Counted from the first letter of the stretch, positions 11,367 through 23,087 are shown. The stretch: 64,000 nucleotides of DNA from Anagrus nilaparvatae (GCA_022575985.1 JAKSXM010000263.1:6490001-6554000), one strand, 5' to 3'. The notes: generated by a model not told the origin, from the letters alone. Translations and numbers: made by a program.

Positions 11367-12310
11367 ATAAAATTTTTATAAATATTAAAAAAATTATAAA
11401 AATTATATTAATTATATAATTATCAAAATTATATTTAAAAATTATACTGTATTTATATACAGGGTATGTAATTGTATTTTTAATTATGAAAAATTGTAAC
11501 ATTTTTTATAAACAATTATTATTCAATTATTATGAACCTGCAGAATATAGAAAAAAACTGTAACGCATTGCTACAAAATTATATAATATTAATGAAAAAC
11601 CGATGACAATAGTGGTATAAGTATCTCAGTATTTAAGTTTCATAAAAACATTTATTTTAACGCTATAATAATGTCAATAATGCGAAAATTGTATTTAATA
11701 TATATGAAAAAAAAATTGTATAATCAAGTCACACAATAAGAAAATTTTTTATCTCAGCAAAACCATACAGAGCAGAATTACTTAAAACGTTAGTAAATTT
11801 GTAAATATTAATTTTTATGTAATAAAGGTTTTTTTTAAAATAATCTTACTTACTTGTTTATTTAATTTTAAATATTCTCAATTGAATATTTTTATTTAAT
11901 TAATGTTTCTAAAAAGAGACACAATTTTATCTTTTTAATAAAATTTTTAAAATTTATATTTTACCGGAGTTTATACCGGAGTTAACGACGTTGTCAACAC
12001 GCATCATAATCCAACGTCATCAACAACGTTGTTGAAGACGTTCTTAACTCTCGAATTAACGCTAGTATTAACGCCGGTTATGCTAGCAAGCGGGTATACA
12101 GCATTTAACGTACATACGATTTTAGATACTATATTGATTAATATGTATATTAATTTTTACACGGTATGCTCATTCGGAGATCCTTAAAACGTCTACCGTA
12201 TTTTTTAGTTATTGTTTTAAAGGCAAATTAATTGAGAAAATCAAAATAACTTATAATAAAAAATATTGCTAATTTACTGACATTAATGAAATAGTATATT
12301 TTTGTCCTTG
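11367..12310. other. Non-coding stretch with a palindrome cluster
   Basis: Mostly AT-rich. Around 11980-12090 there is a less AT-rich block with repeated 'ttaacg/aacgtt' words, including a perfect 16-bp palindrome TCAACAACGTTGTTGA. No coding capacity is recognised. Confidence 0.5.
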
Positions 12311-12500
12311 GCCGCAAAGATAAAGAATGGCCCGGATCGCATGTAAATTGCAAAAAAAAACTGTGATCCAGGGAATTTTCGTTTCGAAGCAGAGGGTAAA
12401 ATATAATTTTCTTAGTCAGCGTCAAGAAAACGTGTTTTTTCAAGTAGCGCTGCGGCCGAGAAATACGTGTTTTCCGGGCTGCTAACAAGAAAAAAATTTA
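12310..12500. repeat. Diverged dispersed repeat also present in the Helitron
   Basis: Text around 'taaagaatggccc..atcgca.gtaaatt', followed by 'gtcagc..caagaaa' and a GC-rich 'gcggcc' block, resembles 35625-35790 inside the Helitron in the same order. The match is imperfect and non-coding. It is probably a relic of the same repeat family. Confidence 0.45.
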
Positions 12501-12599
12501 ACTTTCGGATTTTCCTTGCGTCGATGGGATGGTAGTCTTTACCAGAAATAAAAATAACAAAAAAAAACTTTTGTTTGTACAGAACGTCATTTTTCTTTG

Positions 12600-13243
12600 C
12601 GATTTGTCCACCATCTTGAAAAATTCGAAATTTATTGAAGGGTGAAAATGTTGAAAATTTCTATTGAAAATTTGCCTTTTTGACCTTAAAAACACTCTAT
12701 TCATTTAGACATCTTTTTTACCATTGATTTTTAATCAGCCATCTTGGAAAATCGGAAAATTATTCATGATTGAAAATTCAAAAATTTTTATGAAAAATTC
12801 ATTATTATTATTATTTTTTTTTTATTATTATTTTTATTATGTTTTTTATTCTACCAAGCAAAAATGTGATTATTGACCTCAAGTACCCCTTAATATTTAT
12901 TTCTCTAAATTTTTTGTATTTAAATGATTTTTCAAAGTCCACCATCTTGGAAAAATTAGGAAATTTCTAAGGTATTAAAAAAATATTTTTTCACCTAAAA
13001 TTAATTTTTCATAACTATTGCATTTCCCCGGTGTTGTAAAAAATTTATTTTTCCTTTTTTTTTAAATTTTCAAGTCCGCCATTTTGGAAAAATTGGAAAA
13101 TTTATAAAATATCTAATAAGTCTTATTTTCCTCCATAAATTCATTTTTAGTGACTATTAAAACCCCCGGTGTTACCAAAAATTCAATTTTCTTGTTTTTT
13201 ATTTTTTTGGTCCACCATATTGAAAAATTGGAAAATTATTGAC
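12600..13243 (+). repeat. Old satellite monomers ('ccatcttggaaaat' family)
   Basis: Five diverged monomers carry 'ccaccatcttggaaaa' or similar near 12609, 12738, 12939, 13073 and 13210, at roughly 130-200 bp spacing. They match the conserved core of the ~129-bp monomers at 15190-20500, so they are old relatives of that satellite. The piggyBac-like MITE is inserted in the last one. Confidence 0.65.
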
Positions 13244-13247
13244 TTAA

Positions 13248-13850
13248 CCCATTTACGCCCAAGCGGACGTAAACGGAAATTCAAAAAAAAAAATAGGTTC
13301 CCGTATAGATAGAGACTTTTAAATTACATGTCTTTAAATTACATGTTTTAAATTACATGTAAAATTCTAAAATTTAGTTTCCTATATAAAAATAATAAAT
13401 TCTATAGGTTCCATTTAGCCCTGATTACCCCTATTTTTACGCTTATAGAAGCGTTTTAGCTCAAAACAAATTCAAAAAATGAAATTAGGAGTAAAATTTA
13501 CCTATTAGAACCGATTTGGAACTAAAAAAACAATATTTGAAGTTTTTGGGATAACTACCCCTAGTTGCAATATAAGGGTTGAAATCCAATTAAATGTTTC
13601 ATAAACCTAAAAAATGTAAGTTTTTTGCACAAATTAGTATTTTTAATTTCCGTCATTTTTATTTTAGCCCCTTTTTCACCCCCATTACCCCTATTTTTGG
13701 GGCATTTGAAAGGGTCGTAAGTTAAATCTGACTTCAGATTCGGTAAGAGAATGAAATTTTACTATAGACATGCAATTTAAAAGCCTCTATCTATACGGGA
13801 ACCTATTTTTTTTTTGACTTTCCGTTTACGTCCGCTTGGGCGTAAATGGG
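13248..13850. mobile_element. piggyBac-like MITE, 603 bp, TTAA target
   Basis: TTAA lies at 13244-13247 and again at 13851-13854. Between them, the element begins CCCATTTACGCCCAAGCGG and ends with its reverse complement. The inverted repeat extends about 85 bp, with only a few mismatches (for example near 'tagatagagacttttaaatt'). TTAA duplication and CCC...GGG ends are the marks of the piggyBac superfamily. There is no transposase frame inside, so it is non-autonomous. A TTAA-duplicating Kolobok element is the main alternative. Confidence 0.85.
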
Positions 13851-14066
13851 TTAATCGGGAAATGTAATAATTTTCTTTAAACCTTTACTGACCCTAAAGA
13901 TCCTACGCTGAAATGAGGAATGCGTATTTTCTTTTTAATCGTATTTTATATTGAATTTTAAAGTTGAATTATGTTTTATTGTATTGTGTTCTATTGTAAA
14001 ATTTTGAATAGTGTTTAATTATTTCTTTGCATCAGGGAAGATACTTCCAAGCCGTTAAGATACATT

Positions 14067-14237
14067 GGAAGTTTCTCGAATGTTCTGGAATACTTTTTGC
14101 AAGTAAAACTTTGTGTAAGTGTGCATGCCTGGGAAATGGTATATAAGACGGGACATTTCATCGGCTCGGCACATTTGACCAAGGGCGTTCTTGCGAATAG
14201 TATACCTCTGTGTATATTTGCAAGGATATTCAATAAA
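14067..14237 (+). promoter_or_regulatory. Heat-shock element, TATA box and AATAAA (possible solo LTR)
   Basis: Positions 14067-14091 are five contiguous 5-bp units in the alternating order nGAAn, nTTCn, nGAAn, nTTCn, nGAAn. That is a full-strength binding site for trimeric heat-shock factor. A TATA box TATATAAG follows at 14140-14147, and AATAAA at 14232-14237. This order (enhancer, TATA, polyadenylation signal within 170 bp) is what an LTR looks like (U3, R, U5). It could also drive a very short transcript. I could not fix LTR ends or a target duplication. The small open frame at 14097-14294 starts upstream of the expected cap site and is not called. Confidence 0.55.
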
Positions 14238-14257
14238 TATAGATATAATCTTAAAAA

Positions 14258-14691
14258 AGTTATTTTTATATTTAAAATATCACCTACGTCCTAAGATCAG
14301 CCTTTATGTATACATATTTATATACATATAGGTGTTTCTTCGAGATCATCGAGATTTCATCTGATCCCTGCTGGGATAGTTTAAGTATCTGAAGTACAAG
14401 GGCCCTACGGATCCCTTGTACGGAAGACCGAAATAGGCGGGTAGGCTCTTAGAACTACGAATATTAGGCTTTTATTTTTTTTTATGTTAACCCCCTTTAT
14501 GGGGCAGTTACAATATGATTATTTATATGATAAATTATATGATTAGTCATATGATTTTTTTTCTTGGGTAGGGAACCTGAAGGATAGAAGATATGAAAAA
14601 TATATGGAGCCGGGTCTTTTTTCTTTCTCACACCTGGCTTTCTTTACATCATCTATCCTTTAGACACACAAGACAATTCCTCCCATTATTG
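14258..14691. other. Unassigned stretch between HSE unit and satellite foldback
   Basis: Contains a small hairpin (GTACAAGGG...CCCTTGTAC near 14394-14422) and AT-rich 'atatgattatttatatga' text at 14510-14555. No gene is seen. Confidence 0.45.
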
Positions 14692-15189
14692 CTCTAACAA
14701 AAATAACCACGTAGTCCGACTCCCTGTTTTAGAGAGTCCGACTCCCTGAATAAAATAAATTAAAAACATGAAAAAAGAAACTTTCCACATTACCTGGGGG
14801 TTTTCCAGGTTCAGAAAAACGTTTTTATTAAAGAAAATTTTCATTTTTTTACCCCAGCATATTTTCCCATTTTCCAAGATGGCGGATCGTAAAATATATT
14901 TAAAAAAACTTTCTACATTACACGGGGGTTTTCCAGGTTGAGAAAAACGTTTTTATGAATGAAAATTTTCTTTTTTTCCTCGCACAAAAAGAAACATAAT
15001 GATTTATCATCTGATTTATCAAATGATTTACCATATGGTAAATCATATGATTTATCATATGATTTATCATATGATTTACCATAAGGTATATTATTGACCT
15101 AAAATAATTTCGTTTATCTCCAAGAGACCTTCGGGTTGAAAATGGACCCTCCTAGGAAAATCTTATATCCTGGAGGTATAATTTTCATT

Positions 15190-16060
15190 TTTCACCCCAA
15201 CATATTTTCCGATTTTCCAAGATGGCGGACCAAAAAAAACAGGAAAAAACGACTTTCTACATTACCTGGGGGTTTTTGAGGTTGAGAAATACGATTTTTT
15301 GACTGAAAATTTTCATTTTTTCACCCCAACATGTTTTCCGATTTTCCAAGATGGCGGACCAAAAAAAGCAGGAAAAAACGACTTTCTACATTACCTGGGG
15401 GTTTTCGAGGTTGAGAAATACGATTTTTCTATTGAAAATTTTCATTTTTTCACCCCAACATGTTTTCCGATTTTCCAAGATGGCGGACCAAAAAAAACAG
15501 GAAAAACGACTTTCTACATTACCTGGGGGTTTTCGAGGTTGAGAAATACGATTTTTCTATTGAAAATTTTCATTTTTTCACCGCAACATGTTTTCCGATT
15601 TTCCAAGATGGCGGACCAAAAAAAACAGGAAACAACTACTTTCTACGTGACCTGGGGGTTTTTGAGGTTGAGAAATACGATTTTTTGACAGAAAATTTTC
15701 ATTTTTTCACCTCAACATGTTTTCCGATTTTCCAAGATGGCGGACCAAAAAAAACTAGAAAAAACGACTTTCTACATTACCTGGGGGTTTTCGAGGTTGA
15801 GAAATACGATTTTTCTATTGAAAATTTTCATTTTTTCACCCCAACATGTTTTCCGATTTTCCAAGATGGCGGACCAAAAAAAACAGGAAAAACGACTTTC
15901 TACATTACCTGGGGGTTTTTGAGGTTGAGAAATACGATTTTTTGACTGAAAATTTTCATTTTTTCACCCCAACATGTTTTCCGATTTTCCAAGATGGCGG
16001 ACCAAAAAAAACAGGAAAAACGACTTTCTACATTACCTGGGGGTTTTTGAGGATGAGAAT
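15190..16060 (+). repeat. Forward array of ~129-bp satellite monomers
   Basis: The marker 'ccaagatggcgg' recurs at 15217, 15346, 15475, 15603, 15732, 15861 and 15989, a period of 128-129 bp. Neighbouring monomers are more than 90% alike by eye. Because 129 is divisible by three, repeated open frames (for example 15299-15945) arise with a 43-residue period. They have no start context or independent sign of selection and are treated as non-coding. Confidence 0.9.
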
Positions 16061-16061
16061 C

Positions 16062-16560
16062 TCAAATTGTTCCTTTGCGTACAACAAAAATGAACAATTT
16101 ATTCAGTTAATTGAGTTTATAGTTGATGAAGCGAATGAGAAAGAGTATACTGTATGTAAAACTATTCGGTGTTCTTCTCTTATATGTCCAGTAAGTTACA
16201 GAATTGATGCATTCAGTGAAGATAAATCTGTTATAGAAACTAGTTTTATAGATTCAATGTGTTTATTTACATTTAATGGGTCAAAAATACATAACTAAAG
16301 CTCCAAATTTTTACCATTATTATTAACATAATTACCATAATGTACACTCATTATTATAATCTTTTTAAATTGTAGGTTAGTAATTGGTTAAATCATAATA
16401 AAAATTTGTAATCTATTATAGAATATTGAGTATTATATTTTCAATCAAAATACCCTTCTGTATTTTACTAAGTTCACTTTCCATTATGAAGCATGTAATA
16501 AGTTAATACAAAATTATTAGATAGAAAAAATTTCGTTCATAAAATATAAACATAAAGTTG
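16062..16560 (+). other. Unique centre of inner foldback, possible captured fragment
   Basis: Where the forward and reverse arrays meet, about 500 bp of non-repetitive DNA appears. Its first ~235 bp stay open from the satellite frame and translate to a varied-composition peptide (residues like NEQFIQLIEFIVDEAN... and several cysteines), ending TAA at 16298. The composition is unlike the surrounding AT-rich junk. I do not recognise the product. It may be a captured exon piece. Confidence 0.4.
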
Positions 16561-16564
16561 TTTT

Positions 16565-17010
16565 TTTCATATTTTTGGGCCGCCATCTTGGAAAATCAGA
16601 AAATATGTTGCAGTGAAAAAATGAAAATTTTCATTCAAAAAATCGTATTTCTCAACCTCAAAAACCCCCAGGTAATGTAGAAAGTCGTTTTTCCTGTTTT
16701 TTTTGGTCCGCCATCTTGGAAAATCGGAAAACATGTTGGGGTGAAAAAATGAAAATTTTCAGTCAAAAAATCGTATTTCTCAACCTCAAAAACCCCCAGG
16801 TAATGTAGAAAGTCGTTTTTTCCTGTTTTTTTTGGTCCGCCATCTTGGAAAATCGGAAAACATGTTGGTGTGAAAAAATGAAAATTTTCAGTCAAAAAAT
16901 CGTATTTCTCAACCTCAAAAACCCCCAGGTAATGTAGAAAGTCGTTTTTTCCTGTTTTTTTTTGGTCCGCCATCTTGGAAAATCGGAAAATATGTTGGGG
17001 TGAAAAATGA
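16565..17010 (-). repeat. Reverse array of satellite monomers
   Basis: Four monomers read on the minus strand ('ccgccatcttggaaaatc' near 16580, 16710, 16838 and 16967), complementing the array at 15190-16060. Confidence 0.9.
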
Positions 17011-17221
17011 AAATTATACCTCTAGGAAATAAGCTTTTCCTGGGAGGGTCCATTTTCATCCCGAAGGTCTCTTGGAGATAAAAGAAATTATTTTAGGTCA
17101 ATAATATACCTTATGGTAAATCATATGATAAATCATATGATAAATCATATGATTTACCATATGGTAAATCATCTGATAAATCAGATGATAAATCATTATG
17201 TTTCTTTTTGTGCGAGTCACT

Positions 17222-18665
17222 CCTGAATATTTTCCGATTTTCCAAGATGCCGGACCAAAAAAAAAACAGGAAAAAACAACTTTCTACATTACCTGGGGGA
17301 TTGAGAGGTTGAGAAAAACGATTTTCTGAATGAAAATTTTCATTTTTCACCCCAACATGTTTTCCGATTTTCCAAGATGGCGGACCAAAAAAACAGGAAA
17401 AAATAACTTTCTACGTTACCTGGGGGTTTTCGAGGTTGAGAAAAACGATTTTTTGAATGAAAATTTTCAATTTTTCACCACAACATGTTTTCCTATTTTC
17501 CAAGATGGCGGACAAAAAAACAGGAAAAAAAACTTTCTACGTTACCTGGGGGTTTTTGAGGTTGAGAAATACGATTTTTCGAATGAAAATTTTCATTTTT
17601 TCATCCCAACATGTTTTCCGATTTTCCAAGATGGCGGACCAAAAAAAAGAGGAAAAAACAACATTCTACATTACACGGGGGTTTTCCAAGTTGAGAAAAA
17701 CGATTTTCTGAATGAAAATTTTCTTTTTTTCACTCCTGAATATTTTCCGATTTTCCAAGATAGCGGATCAAAAAACTGAAAAAAGGAACTTTCTACGTTA
17801 CCTGGGGGTTTTCGAGGTTCAGAAAAACGATTTTCTGAATAATAATTTTCATTTTTTCATGCCAACATGTTTTCCGATTTTCCAAGATGGCGGACCAAAA
17901 AAAAGAGGAAAAAACAACTTTCTACATTACACGGGGGTTTTCCAGGTTGAGAAAAACGATTTTCTGAATGAAAATTTTCTTTTTTTCACTACTGAATATT
18001 TTCCGATTTTCAAGATGGCAAATCTACAAACTGAAAAAAAGGAACTTTCTACGTTACCTGGGGGTTTTCGAGGTTCAGAATAACGATTTTCTGAATAAAA
18101 ATTTTCATTTTTTCACCCCAACATGTTTTCCTATTTTCCAAGATGGCGGACCAAAAAAAAGAGGAAAAAACAACTTTCTACATTACCTGGGGGTTTTAGA
18201 GGTTGAGAAAAACGATTTTCTGAATGAAAACTTTCAATTTTTCACCACAACATGTTTCCCGATTTTCCAAGATGGCGGACAAAAAAACAGGAAAAAACAA
18301 CTTTCTACGTTACCTGGGGGTTTTCGAGGTTGAGAAAAACGATCTTCTGAATTAAAATTTTCTTTTTTTAATCCTGAATATTTACCGATTTTCCATGATG
18401 GCGGATCAAAAAACTGAAGAAAAGGAACTTTCTACATTACCTGGGGGTTTTAGAGGTTGAGAAAAACGAATTTATAAATGAAAATTTTCTTTTTTTCACT
18501 CCTGAATATTTTCCGATTTTCCAAGATGGCGGATCAAAAAACTGAATAAAAGGAACTTTTTACATTACCTGGGGGTTTTAGAGGTTGAGAAAAACAAATT
18601 TATAAATTAAAATTTTCATTTTTTCAATCCTAAATATTTTCCGATTTTTCAAAATGGTGGATTAA
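17222..18665 (+). repeat. Forward satellite array, left arm of the outer foldback
   Basis: Eleven or so monomers of ~127-129 bp marked by 'ttttccaagatggcgg'. They are more varied than the inner array: several carry 'cactcctgaatattttcc' in place of 'caccccaacatgttttcc', giving two alternating subtypes. Confidence 0.88.
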
Positions 18666-19020
18666 AACACAGAAAATAAGAAATTTGTAAAAAAATGTAT
18701 TCAATTGTAAAATATAATAAAATAAAAAAATTGACATATATGCAAGCATATACATATGTAAAAATTTAATCTTCAAAGGCATATTTAATTCCAATGTTAA
18801 TCATAAAAAAAAAAAACAATTTATCAATTTCAATTAATAACACTCCTTGTACTTATTTATTTAGGAACTTGTTATGCCTATTTTAAAATTCTAATGCTGT
18901 AATTTTTGACATGTATTTGCAAAATTAAATATATTTTATTTACATATTATTTTATTTAATTTTATTCAGAAGTAAAGTCACTGAAATTAGGGAAATATAC
19001 GATCTGATTATTTTTATTAG
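18666..19020. other. Unique centre of outer foldback
   Basis: AT-rich DNA without monomers separates the two oppositely oriented arrays. No coding or RNA feature is seen. Confidence 0.5.
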
Positions 19021-20540
19021 CTATTTTTGTTTCACTATCTTGGAAAATCGGAAATATGCTGGGGTGAAAAAATTAAACTTTTGATTCATAAAAACGTTAT
19101 TCTCAACCTCTAAAACCCCCAGGTAATGTAGAAAGTTCATTTTTTTCAGTTTTTTGATCGACCATCTTGGAAAATCGGAAAATATTCAGGAGTGAAAAAA
19201 AGAAAATTTTCATTTATAAATTCGTTTTTCTCAACCTCTAAAACCCCCAGGTAATGTAGAAAGTTCCTTTTTTTTAGTTTTTTGATCCGCCATCTTGGAA
19301 AATCGGAAATATGCTGGAGTGAAAAAAAGAAAATTTTCATTTATAAATTCGTTTTGCTCAACCTCGAAAACCCCCAGGTAACGTAGAAAGTTGTTTTTTC
19401 TTGTTTTTTTGTCCGCCATCTTGGAAAATCGGAAAACATGTTGGGGTGAAAAAATGAAAATTTTCATTCAGAAAATCGTTTTTCTCAACCTCAAAAACCC
19501 CCAGGTAACGTAGAAAGTTGTTTTTTCCTGTTTTTTTGGTCCGCCATCTTGGAAAATCAGAAATGTGCTGGAGTGAAAAAAAGAAAATTTTCATTTATAA
19601 ATTCGTTTTTCTCAACCTCGAAAACTCCCAGGTAACGTAGAAAGTCGTTTTATCCTGTTTTTTTGGTGCGCCATCTTGGAAAATCGGAAAACATGTTGGA
19701 GTGAAAAAAAGAAAATTTTCATTTATAAATTCGTTTTGCTCAACCTCGAAAACCCCCAGGTAACGTAGAAAGTTGTTTTTTCTTGTTTTTTTGTCCGCCA
19801 TCTTGGAAAATCGGAAAACATGTTGGAGTGAAAAAAAGAAAATTTTCATTTATAAATTCGTTTTGCTCAACCTCGAAAACCCCCAGGTAACGTAGAAAGT
19901 TGTTTTTTCCTGTTTTTTTGGTCCGCCATCTTGGAAAATCAGAAATATGCTGGAGTGAAAAAAAGAAAATTTTCATTTATAAATTCGTTTTTCTCAACCT
20001 CGAAAACTCCCAGGTAACGTAGAAAGTCGTTTTATCCTGTTTTTTTGGTCCGCCATCTTGGAAAATCGGAAAACATGTTGGGGTGAAAAAATGAAAATTT
20101 TCATTCGAAAAATCGTATTTCTCAACCTCAAAAACCCCCAGGTAACGTAGAAAGTTATTTTTTCCTGTTTTTTTTGGTCCGCCATCTTGGAAAATCGGAA
20201 AACATGTTGGGGTGAAAAAATGAAAATTTTCATTCAGAAAATCGTTTTTCTCAACCTCTAAATCCCCCAGGTAATGTAGAAAGTTGTTTTTTCCTGTTTT
20301 TTTTGGTCCGCCATCTTGGAAAATCGGAAAATATTCAGGAGTGAAAAAAAGAAAATTTTCATTCATAAAAACGTTTTTCTCAACCTGGAAAACCCCCGTG
20401 TAATGTAGAAAGTTTTTTTTAATATATTTTACGATCCGCCATCTTGGAAAATGGGAAAATATGCTGGGGTAAAAAAATGAAAATTTTCTTTAATAAAAAC
20501 GTTTTTCTGAACCTGGAAAACCCCCAGGTAATGTGGAAAG
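19020..20540 (-). repeat. Reverse satellite array, right arm of outer foldback
   Basis: About twelve minus-strand monomers with 'ccgccatcttggaaaatcgg' every ~127-129 bp, ending in the diverged 'cccccgtgtaatg' types that mirror 14790-14960. The two subtypes seen in the forward array are also present. Confidence 0.88.
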
Positions 20541-20850
20541 TTTCTTTTTTCATGTTTTTAATTTATTTTATTCAGGGAGTCGGACTCTCTAATTCAGGGA
20601 GTTAACTCCCTAAATCTGGGAGTTAACTCTCTAAAACAGGGAGTCGGACTACGTGGTTATTTTTGTTAGAGTGGTTTGTTCTATTTACAGTATACAATTC
20701 CATGGTCATAACATTACACCCTATACCTCTTTTCATATAGCTAGCGACCGAGAACCAGACAGATACTGCTGGCTCGCCAATATGAAATGCGTCCGGGATT
20801 ATTTGCACCAGAGATAAGATAATTGGATATTGGAAAATAATGTGAGAAAA

Positions 20851-20968
20851 GCAACATCTAGAAAGTCAATGTTAATTTTGTATTGAACTAAAGTTGGAAG
20901 GTTTTTCAATTGACTTCCAAATTTAGTTTTTAAATACAAAATTAACATTGACTTTATAGATGTCGCAT
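20851..20968. repeat. ~118-bp hairpin
   Basis: 'gcaacatctagaaagtcaatgttaattttgtatt' at 20851-20884 is mirrored by its near-perfect reverse complement at 20935-20968, around a ~50-bp loop. Size and form suit a MITE. Confidence 0.6.
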
Positions 20969-20969
20969 C

Positions 20970-22134
20970 GGTCACGTAACTTCCCAATAGTATTGTCAGG
21001 ACTAGCGCGACGCTGGCGGTACTTTACAGGAGACTTTACGAAGCATATCTATTATTTCTGGTAATGCTATTTCAAATTTAACCTTAGGTTGTAATTTTAT
21101 ATCATGCATTCTGCATTTATTCCATTGTTTACAAAAGTTGTGTTTATTCTGGTGTTTATATTTGTTAGGTTAGTTTAGTATAATTTTTTAAATAAAAACT
21201 TATATGTTAATTTATATTTATTAATAATAAAAATAAACTACGTAATGTAAACAGAAATTTTTTCAGTAAGTTTTCTACGATCGCTAATATTTTTAATAAA
21301 TTTTTAACAAATAAACATATGAAAATCGATAAATGTTGAATGATTTTCTAAATTATTTAAAAGTTACCGTATTATTAAAATATAATTTAAAAGTATTTAA
21401 GACTATTTTTTTTTACACAATCATTTTATGTATGAAGTACATAGATTTAATCTTGCCTTATAAGTTTGCCAGGTCAAAAAACGAAAAGTCTTTAAATTGT
21501 CCAATTTATAGAGAAATTCGGTCCTCAGGTCATTTCAAGACCTCTACATGCTTATATTGATGTGTGTAGGGATGTATGTATGAAAAGGTATATTCTCATG
21601 ATCTCAAAAACTACTCTAGGAATCAAAAACCTGGAGCAATATTTTTGAAATCAGATTTAGTTGCAGGGTTTCCAATCTGAAGTGATTTCATCCAGTTCTT
21701 TCAGATAAATGTCGAAAAAACTAATTTCAGATATTACAAAAATTTAAGGAAAAATGATAAAAGTGGGAAAATATCAGGAACGAAACAAAAAAAAATTATT
21801 AATATTAGTATAGTTTATTATATTTATATTTTCCGTAGTTAAGTCCTAATATTTTATTGAAAGTAGTAATGGTCTCTATACTAAAAACTTAATTATTTAC
21901 TTTTTTTGTCATTTTTTTAAAAACTTTCAGAAATAAATCTATTTCACACAAGTAAAAATTTTACCCAGGTTTCTATATGTAGTTTTTTATATAGTTTTCT
22001 ATCCAGTTTTATGTGTAGTTTTCTAGATAGTCATTTCGTTCTAGATTATTTTTTTTGTTTTGAAAAATTATTCGTTTTGGTAAGAGTAATAAGTATATTA
22101 AAAATAACTTTCAAACATCATTAAAATTTCGCAA
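20970..22134. other. AT-rich non-coding stretch
   Basis: No gene, array or clear inverted repeat is seen. Scattered short open frames are K/F/N-rich and unconvincing. Confidence 0.5.
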
Positions 22135-22407
22135 AGTCTATTTACCCAGAAATTTTTTACGTAAAATGCTCTCATAAATTTACACAAAAAAAAAATTTTG
22201 AACCTCAACTTGAGGTTTGTTTTTTGTTTGTTTTTCTGCACTCTGCACTGAATATTAAATTTTTTTTTGAAAAATTAACTATTTTTTTTTGGTACTTTAT
22301 AAGATTTAAATGTAATTTTAAAAATTAATTATTATGTGTGAAATCTTTGAAAAAAAGTTTCTGAAATTTCAAGGTTATCTATCGAGAATTTCTGGGTAAA
22401 TAGACGC
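22135..22407. mobile_element. ~270-bp element with 23-bp inverted ends
   Basis: GTCTATTTACCCAGAAATTT near 22137 and its reverse complement near 22384-22406 border an AT-rich interior. A non-autonomous DNA element is likely. The target duplication is unclear. Confidence 0.5.
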
Positions 22408-23087
22408 AGCCTTAAAATTTTTTGGTTGTTATTTTTTTTATCCAAATTTTTTTTTTAACAACTTGAATTTTCTTTTTTTTTTTTAAGTTATGAAACCTTT
22501 TTTAATTTGTTAATTTGTTAAATACTTTACAATTTTCCCACTTAATTTTTAGTTCTTTTAAAATAATTTTTTAGTTAACTACTTGGGTATCGAAGACTTT
22601 GGTTGAATAAAAGATAAAATTCAATTAATGAAAAACCAATTTCAATTTAAAAAAAAAGGACTTATAAATACAGATTTATGTTTTGAATACAAACCATTCT
22701 TGTGAATTTTTCAGCACAATATTTATATTCATAAATTCAGTAGCCTGCAATAAATTATTACCGCTAAGTTTCATTCCTATAAAACCTAAATTACAGGCAA
22801 TTACTATTCATAAATTTAATACTATCAGAATAAGCAATACACTGATAAAAAATTCCGGTTGTGGCTGTTAGCTTTTTTTTTTAAATAAATGGCTTGAAAT
22901 GTAAATAAAATTTAAAAAAAATTATTTTCATGCTTATAACGTGGCTTGATAAATTCATTAAAAAAAAATTTTTTCTGATCTTTAATAAATTATTTCTGTT
23001 TAGTGGAAGCGAATTATCATTTAATAGTGATGTAAAAGGAAAGTGTAGTTTTTTTTTTATGTTGAATATACGTACTATCTGTTTGAA
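22408..23087. other. AT-rich non-coding stretch
   Basis: Homopolymer-rich DNA. No supported feature. Confidence 0.5.

Larger units (their letters stand above)
14986..17216. mobile_element. Inner satellite foldback element, ~2.2 kb
   Basis: Ends CTCGCACAAAAAGAAACATA at left and the inverted copy at right form the terminal repeat. This is followed inward by 'atgatttatcat/atgatttaccat' palindromic decamers and a 'gagaccttcggg' block, then satellite monomers (forward 15190-16060, reverse 16560-17010). Text outside both ends joins to a continuous satellite monomer, so this unit inserted into a satellite array. A third, one-armed copy begins near 48690. Confidence 0.72.
14692..20671. mobile_element. 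Large satellite-bearing foldback element
   Basis: The outer ends are inverted repeats: CTCTAACAAAAATAACCACG at 14692 and its reverse complement ending at 20671. They are followed inward by 'gtccgactccctg' units (two at left, about four in ~21-bp register at right) and then by satellite monomers. Monomers read forward at 17220-18660 and reverse at 19020-20540, so the element can fold on itself around a unique centre near 18670-19020. The architecture resembles Drosophila FB foldback elements, whose long inverted arms are made of tandem repeats. A second foldback (14986-17216) is nested in the left arm. No transposase is encoded. Confidence 0.7.

Noticed and set aside
14097..14294. 65-residue frame downstream of the heat-shock element
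   Set aside because: Its ATG precedes the expected transcription start, and the frame crosses AATAAA. No motif.
15190..17010. CRISPR-like repeat/spacer array
   Set aside because: Monomers are contiguous ~129-bp satellite units without short constant repeats and unique spacers, in a eukaryotic genome.
15299..20366. Long repeated open frames (MADQKK..., FPIFQDGG...) across the satellite arrays
   Set aside because: They recur every 43 codons only because the 129-bp period is divisible by three. They occur in several frames and on both strands of the same monomers, with no start context, intron or domain.
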